A DNA stretch of 64,000 nucleotides, from contig OZ245051.1 in assembly GCA_965224515.1 (NCBI GenBank), positions 3,844,001 through 3,908,000 on the forward strand, given 5' to 3'. This DNA comes from Sedimenticola_A sp040506425. GTDB taxonomy: Bacteria > Pseudomonadota > Gammaproteobacteria > Chromatiales > Chromatiaceae. Made by a program: the position numbers and the translations under genes. Positions 15,927 through 24,392 of the stretch are shown piece by piece (positions within the stretch are counted from its first letter, which is position 1; the number at the start of each line of letters is the position of its first letter). The notes beneath the pieces were generated by a model. It ran no database searches. It had not been told where the DNA came from and saw nothing but the letters and a program-made list of their open reading frames with translations.

Positions 15927-16217
15927 ATGGAAAACACTGAATTGGACAATTGCCGGTATGCACGGAACTCAAATATTGTGCTTCGTAAAATGGACGATGC
16001 AGGGTTTCTGGCCGACCAGAACAACGATGCCGTTTACCACCTGAACGAAACAGCCACTGCGATCTGGAATCTGGTAGAGCAGCCCACCAGCATATCGGAG
16101 ACCATTGCCACCATGCAGGCAGCCTTCCCTGATATCCCGGGCTCACAGATAGAACAGGACGTACGCGGTACTTTCAACACTCTCATCGAAAGAAACCTTG
16201 TTGTTCAAGCGCAATGA
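15927..16217 (+). CDS. PqqD-family peptide chaperone-like protein
   Basis: The ATG at 15927 gives 96 residues. The sequence has the PqqD pattern of a short beta-rich start (IVLRKMDDAGFLADQN), the YHLNETATAIWNLV helix that binds leader peptides, and a C-terminal helix (VRGTFNTLIERNLV). PqqD-like proteins present peptide leaders to modifying enzymes. It lies 20 bp after the HPr-kinase-like gene and completes the small peptide locus. No radical-SAM or other modifying enzyme gene follows, so a complete pathway is not proved. Confidence 0.8.
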   Translation: MENTELDNCRYARNSNIVLRKMDDAGFLADQNNDAVYHLNETATAIWNLVEQPTSISETIATMQAAFPDIPGSQIEQDVRGTFNTLIERNLVVQAQ

Positions 16218-16299
16218 GCAGGTGGTGAGGATGCACGCCCATTCAGTGCTGAGAAGGTAATTCAGGCAGCCTCCCCAGGTTCGACTTCCCCATGGCCCA

Positions 16300-17445
16300 C
16301 TAGGCCTGCCTGTAGGGTGAACTCTGCTGCATGCTCGACTTGTAGTCTGCAATCATCCGCTCTTCACGTTGCAGAAACTCTTCAACAGCCGCACTGAAAG
16401 AACGATCCGCAATCCAGTGGGATGAGTAGGTGGTGGTGGGCAGAAAGCCCCGCCAGATCTTGTGCTCACCCTGGGCACCGGGTTCGAACCGTTGCAGGCG
16501 ATGTTCAATACAGTACTCGATGCCCTGGTAGTAACAGAGCTCGAAGTGAAGGTTGTCGTGGTCCTGCTCGCAGCCCCAGTGGCGGCCGTAGAGGGTATGA
16601 TCACTGCGAAACATCAATGCACCGGCCACACAGACTTCATCCTCATAGGCCAATACCAGTATCACCCTGTCCCCCAGGGTTCTGCCAATCTCACTGAAAA
16701 ACCCGAAATTGAGTGTCGGCATGCTGTAACGCTCTTCGAAAGTCTTGGCATAGAAACGGCTGAATATCCGCCACTGCTCCTCGGTTACCTCCCCACCATG
16801 CAAAAGCCTGGTTTCAAATCCATGCCCTGCCGCCAGCCGACGCTCGCGGCGGATATTCTTGCGTCGCTTGCTGTTGAGTTGGCCAAGAAAGCTTTCAAAG
16901 TCGGGATAATCCCGATTGCCCCAGTGAAACTGTACAGCCTTGCGGGTCATCCACCCCTGCTCATGCAGCGCACGTTCTTCGCGTTCTTCAACAAACAGCC
17001 AGTGCATGGATGAGCAACCCTCCTCCATGGCCAGCGTCTTCACTGCGGCGGATACCTTCGACCAGGTCTCAGGATTGTCCCACCCATCGGCCAGAAGCAG
17101 GCGCTGGCCGGTAGCCGGCGTATAAGGTATGGAGGAGACGAGCTTGGGATAGTAGGCCAGTCCGTTTCGCTGGTAGGCGTCGGCCCATGCGTGGTCGAAG
17201 ACAAACTCGCCGTAGGAGTTCTCTTTCAGGTAGAGGGGAACACCGCCCACCAACCTGCCTTCGGCACGCAGCAGCAGGTGGCGCGGCTGCCAGCCATACA
17301 GTGGACTGGCGCACTGGTGGCGTTCCAGGGCGACCAGGAAGGCATGGCTGAGAAAAGGGTTGTGATCCCTTACCAGTGCATCCCACTCCCCGGGATCGAC
17401 CTCATCCAGGTTATTGCAGATAACAGTTTCAATAACTGCAGACAT
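16300..17445 (-). CDS. FemAB-like / GNAT-fold protein (COG3146 type)
   Basis: A 381-residue protein in the family of FemAB-like acetyltransferases with two GNAT-like halves: the start MSAVIETVICNNLDEVDPGEW, an LRAEGRLVGGVPLYLK strand, the FDHAWADAYQRNGLAYYPKL segment, a LLNSKRRKNIRRERR-like stretch, and the HWGCEQDHDNLHFELCYYQGIEYCIEHRLQRFEPGAQGEHK segment (split here for clarity: HWGCEQDHDNLHFEL then YYQGIEYCIEH). The family is common in gammaproteobacteria but its reaction is not known. The start codon is four bases after the stop of dinB, so the two form an operon. Confidence 0.8.
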   Translation of the reverse strand: MSAVIETVICNNLDEVDPGEWDALVRDHNPFLSHAFLVALERHQCASPLYGWQPRHLLLRAEGRLVGGVPLYLKENSYGEFVFDHAWADAYQRNGLAYYPKLVSSIPYTPATGQRLLLADGWDNPETWSKVSAAVKTLAMEEGCSSMHWLFVEEREERALHEQGWMTRKAVQFHWGNRDYPDFESFLGQLNSKRRKNIRRERRLAAGHGFETRLLHGGEVTEEQWRIFSRFYAKTFEERYSMPTLNFGFFSEIGRTLGDRVILVLAYEDEVCVAGALMFRSDHTLYGRHWGCEQDHDNLHFELCYYQGIEYCIEHRLQRFEPGAQGEHKIWRGFLPTTTYSSHWIADRSFSAAVEEFLQREERMIADYKSSMQQSSPYRQA

Positions 17446-17449
17446 GGCT

Positions 17450-18631
17450 CTACTCTTTCTTTACACCCAAGGTCAGCTTGTTCCTGCCGAACTTGTCGGC
17501 CACCTCGTCTAGTGTAGAGTAAAGACGCTTCTCCTTTTCCCGGTTTATCCTGGGTGAAAAGAGGTCATCCATCAGCGGACTGTCACCACCGTCCCAGCCT
17601 GAGATACCCACCCCGATCAGGCGTACCGGTCGTTCACCGAAACCGCCCTCTTCAAACAGCGCCCAGGCTGTCTTGAAGATCTCGCTGTCGATATCCACCG
17701 CATCGCCAAGCCGGCGCTGACGGGTATGGGTCTCGAATCCTGTGAGACGAACCTTGAGCGTAACGACATGACCGCTCAACCCTTCCTGCCGCGCGGTACG
17801 CCCCACCTCCGATGCCAGCTGGCGCAGACGGTCCCGCAGCAGGCGCAGATCAGAAACATCCTGGTTGAACGTGGTCTCCTTGGATATCGACTGTCGCTGG
17901 TACTCGGTGGCGATCCTGTCAGAAGCGATGCCCCTCGCCTGGTTGTAGAGGTGCTGACCTCCACGCTCCCCGAAGTGGAGTTGCAGATGTTCCAGTGAGT
18001 AACCGCGCAGCTGGGCCACGGTTCCAATCCCCAGGCGGGTAACGGTTTTCAGCGTCTGCTTGCCCACACCACGCAGGTTGGATACCGGCATGGGGTCGAG
18101 AAATGCCCGGTTCTGATCCGGCATCACCACTGTCAGGCCGTCGGGTTTTCGATAATCCGAGGCCAGTTTTGCGATCAGCCGGTTACAGCCGATACCGACG
18201 GAGCAGGTAAGATCAACCGCCTCCTGCACTTTCCGCCTTGTCAGTTCGCCGATCTCGCGTGGTGTTCCGAACAGGCGCTCCAGCCCGGTAATGTCCAGGT
18301 AAGCCTCGTCGACGGAGACCTGCTCCACCAGCGGGGAGATCTCGCCCAGCACCGCCATCACCCGCTTGGAGGCTTCACTGTAACGCTTCATATCCGGCCT
18401 CACATAGACCGCATCAGGGCAGCGTCGGTAGGCCTCGGAAATCGGCATGGCGGAGCGGATACCGAAGGTTCTCGCTTCGTATGAGCAGGTGGCCACAACA
18501 CCCCGACCGCCCGGCCGGGCACCAACCACCACCGGACGCCCCTGGTACTCGGGGTTGTCGCGCTGCTCTACGGACGCAAAGAAAGCGTCCATATCCAGGT
18601 GCATGATCAGTCTGTTTTTATCTTCAGGCAT
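17450..18631 (-). CDS. dinB: DNA polymerase IV
   Basis: A Y-family translesion polymerase of 393 residues. Catalytic motifs are complete: LDMDAFFASVEQ with the first metal-binding Asp near the N-terminus, and SVDEAYLDI with the Asp-Glu pair near residue 103. A GVGKQTLKTVTRLGI helix-hairpin-helix (thumb) and the C-terminal little-finger domain (KETTFNQDV) follow. It copies past DNA lesions and makes -1 frameshifts. No CTG-N8-CAG LexA site was found upstream, so SOS control is not evident. It precedes the FemAB-like gene by four bases. Confidence 0.97.
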   Translation of the reverse strand: MPEDKNRLIMHLDMDAFFASVEQRDNPEYQGRPVVVGARPGGRGVVATCSYEARTFGIRSAMPISEAYRRCPDAVYVRPDMKRYSEASKRVMAVLGEISPLVEQVSVDEAYLDITGLERLFGTPREIGELTRRKVQEAVDLTCSVGIGCNRLIAKLASDYRKPDGLTVVMPDQNRAFLDPMPVSNLRGVGKQTLKTVTRLGIGTVAQLRGYSLEHLQLHFGERGGQHLYNQARGIASDRIATEYQRQSISKETTFNQDVSDLRLLRDRLRQLASEVGRTARQEGLSGHVVTLKVRLTGFETHTRQRRLGDAVDIDSEIFKTAWALFEEGGFGERPVRLIGVGISGWDGGDSPLMDDLFSPRINREKEKRLYSTLDEVADKFGRNKLTLGVKKE

Positions 18632-18746
18632 AACTCGGGATTCAATCTATCCGCTATATTGAAACTATACCGGACATGAAGCGGAAACCTTCTAAATCAT
18701 ATCAGCTACGGGTACACTCAAATACATTGACAACAGGGGAATTTAA

Positions 18747-19166
18747 ATGAGCGCAGTGCTCCCGATCAAATCACTGATGACCGCATCACCCACTACAATC
18801 GATGGGTCTGAACCGATTGAAAACGCTCAGAAAATAATGTCTGACAAGCATATCAGGCACCTGCCGGTCACCAGCAACGGCAAGGCAATAGGTGTCCTCA
18901 CCGACCGTGATATCAACCTGGCACTGCTGGCCAACCGCGGACTCTCGGGAGAAGATGACCTGACCGTTGAGGATGTCTGCACCCTGCACACCTACACGGT
19001 TGAGATAGACGCCCCCCTGGACGAGGTCGCGCTGCACATGGCAGATGAGCACATCGGGTCGGTTCTCATCACCGAAGAGGGCCAATTGGTGGGCATCTTC
19101 ACCGCCACCGATGCCTGTCGTTACCTGGGCGAGTGCCTGAGAAATAAACTTGTCAGTGAAGGATAA
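18747..19166 (+). CDS. paired CBS-domain protein
   Basis: A 139-residue cytoplasmic protein made of two CBS motifs: one at about residues 5-65 (LMTASPTTIDGSEPIENAQ, GVLTDRDINL) and one at about 75-135 (TYTVEIDAPLDEVALHMAD, VGIFTATDACRYL). Such pairs bind adenine nucleotides and regulate partners. No partner domain is fused. It heads a short run of plus-strand genes (two-CW protein after 14 bp, then acetoacetate-CoA ligase). Confidence 0.9.
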   Translation: MSAVLPIKSLMTASPTTIDGSEPIENAQKIMSDKHIRHLPVTSNGKAIGVLTDRDINLALLANRGLSGEDDLTVEDVCTLHTYTVEIDAPLDEVALHMADEHIGSVLITEEGQLVGIFTATDACRYLGECLRNKLVSEG

Positions 19167-19180
19167 AGTTCTCAAAGCTC

Positions 19181-19465
19181 ATGAAGAGTCCAGTCAACTG
19201 CTGGGAGTTTTTTAAATGTGGCCGTGAGCCAGGTGGCGACAACGCCCGCTCCCTTGGTATCTGCCCAACTGCCACACAGCAGCAGAGTGACGGCATCAAC
19301 AAGGGCAAGGCAGCAGGACGTGTCTGCTGGTCAGTAAACCACTCTCACTGTATTCAAAGCATCGGTGAAAAGTTCACAAAGTGTCTGCAGTGCCCCTTCT
19401 TCCACAAGGTCCAGGATGAGGAGGGACGAAACTTCAGGCTTGAGCTCGGCATCGATAAGGATTAA
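19181..19465 (+). CDS. small two-CW (Cys-rich) domain protein
   Basis: A 94-residue protein with two Cys-Trp motifs (NCWEFFKCGREPGG near the start and RVCWSVNHSHC near residue 50) and further Cys pairs (CLQCPF). The pattern matches two-CW domain proteins, small Cys-rich proteins often fused to or near signalling proteins. A metal or redox role is plausible. The gene lies between the CBS-domain gene and acetoacetate-CoA ligase, with short gaps on both sides. Confidence 0.7.
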   Translation: MKSPVNCWEFFKCGREPGGDNARSLGICPTATQQQSDGINKGKAAGRVCWSVNHSHCIQSIGEKFTKCLQCPFFHKVQDEEGRNFRLELGIDKD

Positions 19466-19504
19466 CTCATCCCCCAACAATCAGACACAGACAGGAAGTG
19501 GCCA

Positions 19505-21460
19505 ATGGATGATCCCATCTGGAAACCAGGGAGTGGAAATATCGAACAGGCGAACCTCACTGCGTTCAGCAGGAGCGTCGCAAACAAGCATAACATTGAA
19601 CTGTCGGACTACCCGGCCCTCTACCGCTGGTCTCTCAGCAATCCCGGAGAGTTCTGGACCGAGGTATGGGACGATGCAGAGGTAATTGCCGAAACCAGGG
19701 GCGGGCGCCTGCTGGAAAATGCACGGCAGATGCCTGGTGCCAGGTGGTTCCCCGAAGCACGACTCAATTTTGCGGAAAACCTGCTGCGCAGTCCCGACGA
19801 CCGGGATGCCATTGTCTTCCGGGGCGAAGACATGGTGGAGCGGCGCCTCAGCCGGTGCGATCTGTATGACCAGGTCTCCCGTTTCGCCCAGGCCATGAGA
19901 GCCATGGGGGTAGAGAAAGGCGACCGGGTAGCGGGTTACATGCCCAACATGCCAGAGACGGTGATTGCAATGCTGGCCGCTTCAAGCATCGGCGCCATCT
20001 GGTCATCCTGCTCACCTGACTTTGGTGTAAATGGCGTGGTGGACCGTTTCGGCCAGATAGAGCCGAAGCTGCTGTTCGCTGCAGAGGGGTACTTCTACAA
20101 CGGCAAAGCCTTCGACAGGCTGGAGAATATCGCCAGGGTGGAAGAGGCCATACCGGGGCTTCAGAAAGTGGTCCTGGTGCCCTACACCCGGGAGCAGTTC
20201 CCGGCCGGCAACCTGAAGAAAGCAGTAACACTTGAGGCATTTCTCGATGGTTTCAACCCATCCGAAATCGACTTTACCCAGCTCCCCTTCGATCACCCGC
20301 TCTACATCATGTTCTCATCCGGAACCACCGGCGTACCCAAATGTATCGTTCACGGTGCGGGGGGCACCCTGCTGCAGCACCTCAAGGAGCTGCGCCTGCA
20401 CAGCGATGTGAAACCGGGAGACCGCATCTTCTACTTCACCACCTGCGGATGGATGATGTGGAACTGGCTGGTATCGGCGCTGGCCGCCGAGGCCACCCTG
20501 CTGCTCTACGACGGCTCGCCCTTTTATCCCGATGGCAACGTACTATTCGACTACGCCGATGCAGAGAAGATGACTCTTTTCGGCACCTCGGCAAAATATA
20601 TCGACGCTCTCAACAAGGCGAACATTGAACCCCGCAAGAGCCATCGACTGCACAGCCTGCGCACTCTCTGCTCCACCGGCTCACCCCTGGTCCCTGAAGC
20701 CTTCGACTATGTCTACGGCAAAATCAAGGCCGACATCTGCCTCTCTTCCATCTCCGGCGGCACCGACATCATCTCCTGCTTTGCCCTCGGCAATCCGGTA
20801 TTGCCGGTTTACCGGGGAGAGCTGCAGTGCCGTGGACTGGGTATGGCGGTTGAGGTGTGGAACGACGAGGGTGAACCGGTCAGGGGTGAAAAGGGGGAGC
20901 TGGTCTGCACCGCCCCCTTCCCCTCCATGCCGGTGGGATTCTGGAACGACCCTGATGGCAGCAAGTACCACAACGCCTATTTCAATCGCTTCCCAAATAC
21001 CTGGTGCCACGGCGATTACGTCGAGCTGACGGCCCACGATGGAGTGGTCATCTATGGCCGTTCGGATGCCGTTTTGAATCCTGGTGGCGTACGCATCGGT
21101 ACAGCAGAGATATACCGCCAGGTGGAGCAGCTGGACGAAGTGGTGGAAGGCCTGGTCATCGGCCAGGAGTGGCAAGGTGACGTGCGGGTGGTACTGTTCG
21201 TTCGACTCAGAGAAGGGATTGCGCTGGACCAGCCGCTCACCGACCGGATCAAAACCCGCATCAGGTCCAACACCACGCCCCGTCATGTACCTGCGGTGGT
21301 GGCACAGGTGGGCGACATACCCCGCACCAAGAGCGGCAAGATCGTGGAGCTTGCAGTACGGGAAGTGGTTCATGGAAGACCGGTGAAAAACATCGAGGCC
21401 CTGGCCAACCCCCAAGCCCTGGAGCAGTTCAGCAACCGCGAAGAACTGGTCTGCGATTGA
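19505..21460 (+). CDS. acetoacetate--CoA ligase (acetoacetyl-CoA synthetase)
   Basis: A 651-residue ANL-superfamily enzyme. The adenylation motif FSSGTTGVPKCIVHGAGG lies near residue 275. The A8-type motif GRSDAVLNPGGVRIGTAEIY is near residue 520, and the conserved lysine near the end is in RTKSGKIVELAV. The N-terminus (PIWKPG, then a WSLSNPGEFWTEVWD segment) and the length match acetoacetyl-CoA synthetases more than acetyl-CoA synthetase. It activates acetoacetate with ATP and CoA, for ketone-body or polyhydroxybutyrate metabolism. Confidence 0.9.
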   Translation: MDDPIWKPGSGNIEQANLTAFSRSVANKHNIELSDYPALYRWSLSNPGEFWTEVWDDAEVIAETRGGRLLENARQMPGARWFPEARLNFAENLLRSPDDRDAIVFRGEDMVERRLSRCDLYDQVSRFAQAMRAMGVEKGDRVAGYMPNMPETVIAMLAASSIGAIWSSCSPDFGVNGVVDRFGQIEPKLLFAAEGYFYNGKAFDRLENIARVEEAIPGLQKVVLVPYTREQFPAGNLKKAVTLEAFLDGFNPSEIDFTQLPFDHPLYIMFSSGTTGVPKCIVHGAGGTLLQHLKELRLHSDVKPGDRIFYFTTCGWMMWNWLVSALAAEATLLLYDGSPFYPDGNVLFDYADAEKMTLFGTSAKYIDALNKANIEPRKSHRLHSLRTLCSTGSPLVPEAFDYVYGKIKADICLSSISGGTDIISCFALGNPVLPVYRGELQCRGLGMAVEVWNDEGEPVRGEKGELVCTAPFPSMPVGFWNDPDGSKYHNAYFNRFPNTWCHGDYVELTAHDGVVIYGRSDAVLNPGGVRIGTAEIYRQVEQLDEVVEGLVIGQEWQGDVRVVLFVRLREGIALDQPLTDRIKTRIRSNTTPRHVPAVVAQVGDIPRTKSGKIVELAVREVVHGRPVKNIEALANPQALEQFSNREELVCD

Positions 21461-21464
21461 TTAT

Positions 21465-21529
21465 ATCGCCGTGAGGACACGGCTCCTACCGGGAAAAAAT
21501 TCTGTAGGAGCCCGGTCCCCCGGGCGATC
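21465..21529. repeat. palindromic repeat, possible bidirectional terminator
   Basis: An imperfect inverted repeat with arms ATCGCC...GGCTCCTAC and GTAGGAGC...GGGCGAT lies between the acetoacetate-CoA ligase stop and the minus-strand Spy-like gene. It resembles REP-type GTAGGAGC elements and could act as a terminator for both convergent genes. Confidence 0.65.
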
Positions 21530-21552
21530 TCCAACCAGCGCAAATTATTTAA

Positions 21553-22068
21553 TCAGAAGCGCTTACCCTGCATACGACCACCGCGCCCCATGGGACCCAT
21601 CTCGTCGGCGATCTTCTGCTGCTCAGGAGTCAGGCTTCCATAGAGCTTATCGATAGCATCAGCCATTGCGTTCATCTGGGTGGCGCGTTCACGCATGGAC
21701 TCAACCCGCTCATTCATTGGCAGCTGAGCCTTGCTTCCACGCTGCGCAAACTTCTCGACACGGTTACCGAATTTCTCCAGCATGGTGGCTTCAAAAGCCT
21801 GCCAGGCGGGTTCCTGATCTTCGGTGATCTTCAGCTTGAATTTCAGGTAATCGATACGCTCCTGGTGGCGCTCGATAGTGGGGCCCTGCATACCAGCCCG
21901 GTTAAACTGCCCCTTGGGGCCCTGACCACGAAATCCCTGGCCATATTGTGCTCCATCCTGCTGGCAGTTGCCGCCCCAGCGGCCGCCGGCGGAAACCATG
22001 GAGAGTGAACCTGCGGTGATGCCGATCACGGCAACGGTGGTGATAATGATTTTGCTTGAACGTTTCAT
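21553..22068 (-). CDS. Spy/CpxP-family periplasmic chaperone-like protein
   Basis: The start at 22068 has AAGGAG upstream and yields a signal peptide ending near MVSAGGRWGG. The mature protein is helical, with the LTPEQQKIADEM motif (LTxxQ) near the C-terminus and ITEDQEPAWQAF near residue 95. Gly/Gln/Arg-rich residues precede the helices. Spy and CpxP fold misfolded envelope proteins and, in CpxP, restrain the CpxA kinase. The gene is divergent from a response regulator/kinase operon, a typical arrangement for a negative-feedback sensor. The predicted operator lies between them. Confidence 0.88.
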   Translation of the reverse strand: MKRSSKIIITTVAVIGITAGSLSMVSAGGRWGGNCQQDGAQYGQGFRGQGPKGQFNRAGMQGPTIERHQERIDYLKFKLKITEDQEPAWQAFEATMLEKFGNRVEKFAQRGSKAQLPMNERVESMRERATQMNAMADAIDKLYGSLTPEQQKIADEMGPMGRGGRMQGKRF

Positions 22069-22160
22069 CCTGATCTCCTTGTTGATCATTCGGGGTTCAT
22101 CCCCCTGCAGGATCTATAAGACCAGCTAAATGTAAGCGTAGGATTTCAGAAAAACCGGGG

Positions 22161-22210
22161 TTTTGTAAGCCAATGTAACAGGGAGCCGATTTTTACACTG
22201 ACTTACAAAA
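22161..22210. promoter_or_regulatory. large inverted repeat with CpxR-like half-sites
   Basis: The left arm TTTTGTAAGCCAATGTAA (22161-22178) matches the reverse complement of the right arm (22193-22210) with two mismatches. Each arm holds two GTAA motifs five bases apart, as in CpxR boxes (GTAAA-N5-GTAAA). It lies between spy and the response-regulator gene, about 40 bp before the latter. Binding by the adjacent regulator is likely. Confidence 0.7.
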
Positions 22211-22251
22211 AAGCCGGGAGGCGCAACAAAGGTTGGGGTATAAATAGAGCC

Positions 22252-22980
22252 ATGGAGAGACAACAACACCTTCTCGTTGTAGATGATGACCGGGAGATAC
22301 GAAAGCTGCTGCAGACCTACCTGGAGCAGAACGGCTACCGTGTCTCCACCGTGGGTGACGGCAAGGGGATGTGGGGTGCCCTTGAGCAGTCCCGTATCGA
22401 CCTGATCGTGCTGGACCTGATGCTCCCCGGCACAGACGGCCTGGAGCTGTGCCGCACCCTGCGGGTCAAATCCCAGGTGCCGGTGATTATGCTCACCGCC
22501 CGTGGCGACGAAATGGACCGCATACTGGGCCTGGAGATGGGTGCTGACGACTATCTGCCAAAACCCTTCAATCCAAGAGAACTGCTTGCGCGCATCAAGG
22601 TCGTCCTGCGCCGCTTCCACAACCTGGCGCCACAGCAGGAAAACGGTGTCGATACACCGCTCTTCTTCGCCGGCTGGAAACTGGACCAGGTGGCACGACA
22701 TCTTGAGAAAAACGGCGTGGTATCCCCCCTGAGCGGGGCCGAGTATCGCCTGTTGAAAGTGTTCCTGGACCACCCCAACCGCATCCTGAGCCGCGACCAG
22801 CTGCTGGACCTGACCCAGGGCCGGGAGGCGGACCCTTTCGACCGAAGCATCGATGTACTGGTGAGCAGGCTGCGCAAACGCCTGGGCGACGGCCCCAAGG
22901 AACCGACCATCATCAAGACTGTTCGCGGCGAAGGGTATGTGCTTTCGGCCAGGATCGGTCATGGGGGGCTCCCTGAATGA
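22252..22980 (+). CDS. OmpR-family response regulator
   Basis: A 242-residue two-domain regulator. The receiver has the acidic cluster DDD (residues 11-13), the phosphoacceptor Asp55 in IVLDLMLPG, and Lys104 in LPKPFNPRE. The winged helix output domain occupies residues of about 140-235 (LSGAEYRLLKVFL, LTQGREADPFDRSIDVLVSRLRKRL). It ends in a TGA that overlaps the kinase start by four bases (ATGA). Its place next to spy suggests a CpxR-like envelope regulator, although RstA-like assignments are also possible. Confidence 0.95.
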   Translation: MERQQHLLVVDDDREIRKLLQTYLEQNGYRVSTVGDGKGMWGALEQSRIDLIVLDLMLPGTDGLELCRTLRVKSQVPVIMLTARGDEMDRILGLEMGADDYLPKPFNPRELLARIKVVLRRFHNLAPQQENGVDTPLFFAGWKLDQVARHLEKNGVVSPLSGAEYRLLKVFLDHPNRILSRDQLLDLTQGREADPFDRSIDVLVSRLRKRLGDGPKEPTIIKTVRGEGYVLSARIGHGGLPE

Positions 22981-24347
22981 GACTGCTGCCCCGCTCCCTG
23001 TTCGGCCGCCTGATGATGATCCTGATCATCGGCCTGATTCTGATCCAGGTGATCAGCGCCACCCTCTTTATAAGGGACCGCTACCAGGTACTGCGCGACA
23101 ACTTCGGATTCAACCTGATGCACCGCATTGCCTCCCTGGTGAACCTGGTGGAGAGCATGCCGCCCCAGAGTCGCGAGCAGATCATCACCGTCATGAGATC
23201 GCCGACCCTGCGCATCAGCCTCAACGACGACTCGTTGCCCCTGCGCCCCCAGGCCAGGCGATCAGAGAACCTTGAGTCCCGGCTCAAGAAACACCTCAGG
23301 GACCACTCCCGGATCCTGGTCTCCATAGAGACCATACCGATGGATAAGTGGCGCGAGCGCCGGGGCATGGAACACCGTCCCCCACCCCGCATGGCAATGC
23401 CCCGTCACATGCGACCCACCGGCTTCCAGGTCCAGGTGCAGCTCGCAGACGGCAAGTGGCTGAGCATCCTGAGACCCCTGCCGGAAGACATACAGACTTG
23501 GCCTGCACGCATGCTGGCCACCTTGATCGCGGTGCTGCTGGCCATTGTTGCCATCTCACTGTTTGCCGTTCGACAACTGACCCGCCCTCTCAATACACTG
23601 GCCGAGGCGGCCGACGAACTGGGCCGTGATATCAACCACACGCCCCTGCCGGAGACCGGTACCAAAGAGGTAGTCCAGGCAAGCCGCGCATTCAACAACA
23701 TGCAGGAGCGGCTGAAGCGATACATAACAGACCGCAGCCGTATGCTGGCGGCGGTCTCCCACGACCTCAAGACCCCCATCACCCGCCTGCGGCTGCGTAC
23801 AGAGATGCTGGAGGACAGTAAGCTTAAAAAGCAGTTTGAAAACGACCTCTCCGAGATGGAGCAGATGGTGCTTGCCACCCTGGACTACATGCGTGGGACA
23901 GACAGCAGCGAAACCCCGGTTGATCTCGATCTCATGGCGTTGATCGAGGCGCTACAGGACGACATGACCGAACTGGGCTGGAAGGTGACTGTCGATGAGT
24001 CCAGCGTCAAACCCTACAGAGGACGTCCACTGATACTCAAACGCTGCCTGGCCAATCTCATAGAGAATGCTGTGCGCTATGGTGACGAGGCCATGATCAG
24101 GGTCGAAGACAGTTCGCAAGAGGTCAGCATCGTGATTCAGGACCGGGGTCCGGGGATTGACGAAGTGGATCTGGAAAACCTCTTCAAACCATTCTTCCGT
24201 GGCGAGAAGTCCCGCAACCGGGAGACCGGGGGATCAGGACTGGGGCTGGGAATTGCACGCAACATCGCTCGCGCCCATGGCGGGGATGTGAGTCTGCAAA
24301 GGGGAAAAGACGGGGGACTGGAAGCCCGGGTCACCCTGCCGCGCTAG
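22977..24347 (+). CDS. sensor histidine kinase, CpxA/RstB-like
   Basis: A 456-residue membrane kinase. The first helix spans about residues 10-30, a periplasmic region of about 140 residues follows, and the second helix is about 178-198 (LATLIAVLLAIVAISLF). A HAMP segment lies at 200-250. The phosphoacceptor is His262 in AVSHDLKTPITRLRLRTEML. ATP-binding motifs are LANLIENAVRYGD, DRGPGI and GGSGLGLGIARNIA. The periplasmic domain has many Met, Arg and Pro residues (near 125-147), which could be a metal or envelope-stress sensing part. It overlaps the regulator gene, so their expression is coupled. Confidence 0.93.
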   Translation: MRLLPRSLFGRLMMILIIGLILIQVISATLFIRDRYQVLRDNFGFNLMHRIASLVNLVESMPPQSREQIITVMRSPTLRISLNDDSLPLRPQARRSENLESRLKKHLRDHSRILVSIETIPMDKWRERRGMEHRPPPRMAMPRHMRPTGFQVQVQLADGKWLSILRPLPEDIQTWPARMLATLIAVLLAIVAISLFAVRQLTRPLNTLAEAADELGRDINHTPLPETGTKEVVQASRAFNNMQERLKRYITDRSRMLAAVSHDLKTPITRLRLRTEMLEDSKLKKQFENDLSEMEQMVLATLDYMRGTDSSETPVDLDLMALIEALQDDMTELGWKVTVDESSVKPYRGRPLILKRCLANLIENAVRYGDEAMIRVEDSSQEVSIVIQDRGPGIDEVDLENLFKPFFRGEKSRNRETGGSGLGLGIARNIARAHGGDVSLQRGKDGGLEARVTLPR

Positions 24348-24392
24348 GGCCTGGTGGGCCATGCGGACATAAGGTCAGGCTCAGCCAGTCCA

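Noticed and set aside
16270..16320. GGTTCGA-type tRNA arm signal
   Set aside because: No acceptor or anticodon stem can be drawn around it.
18632..18746. LexA box for dinB
   Set aside because: No CTG-N10-CAG pattern was found in the gap.
20681..21415. 244-codon minus-strand frame inside acetoacetate-CoA ligase
   Set aside because: Shadow of a strongly supported gene.
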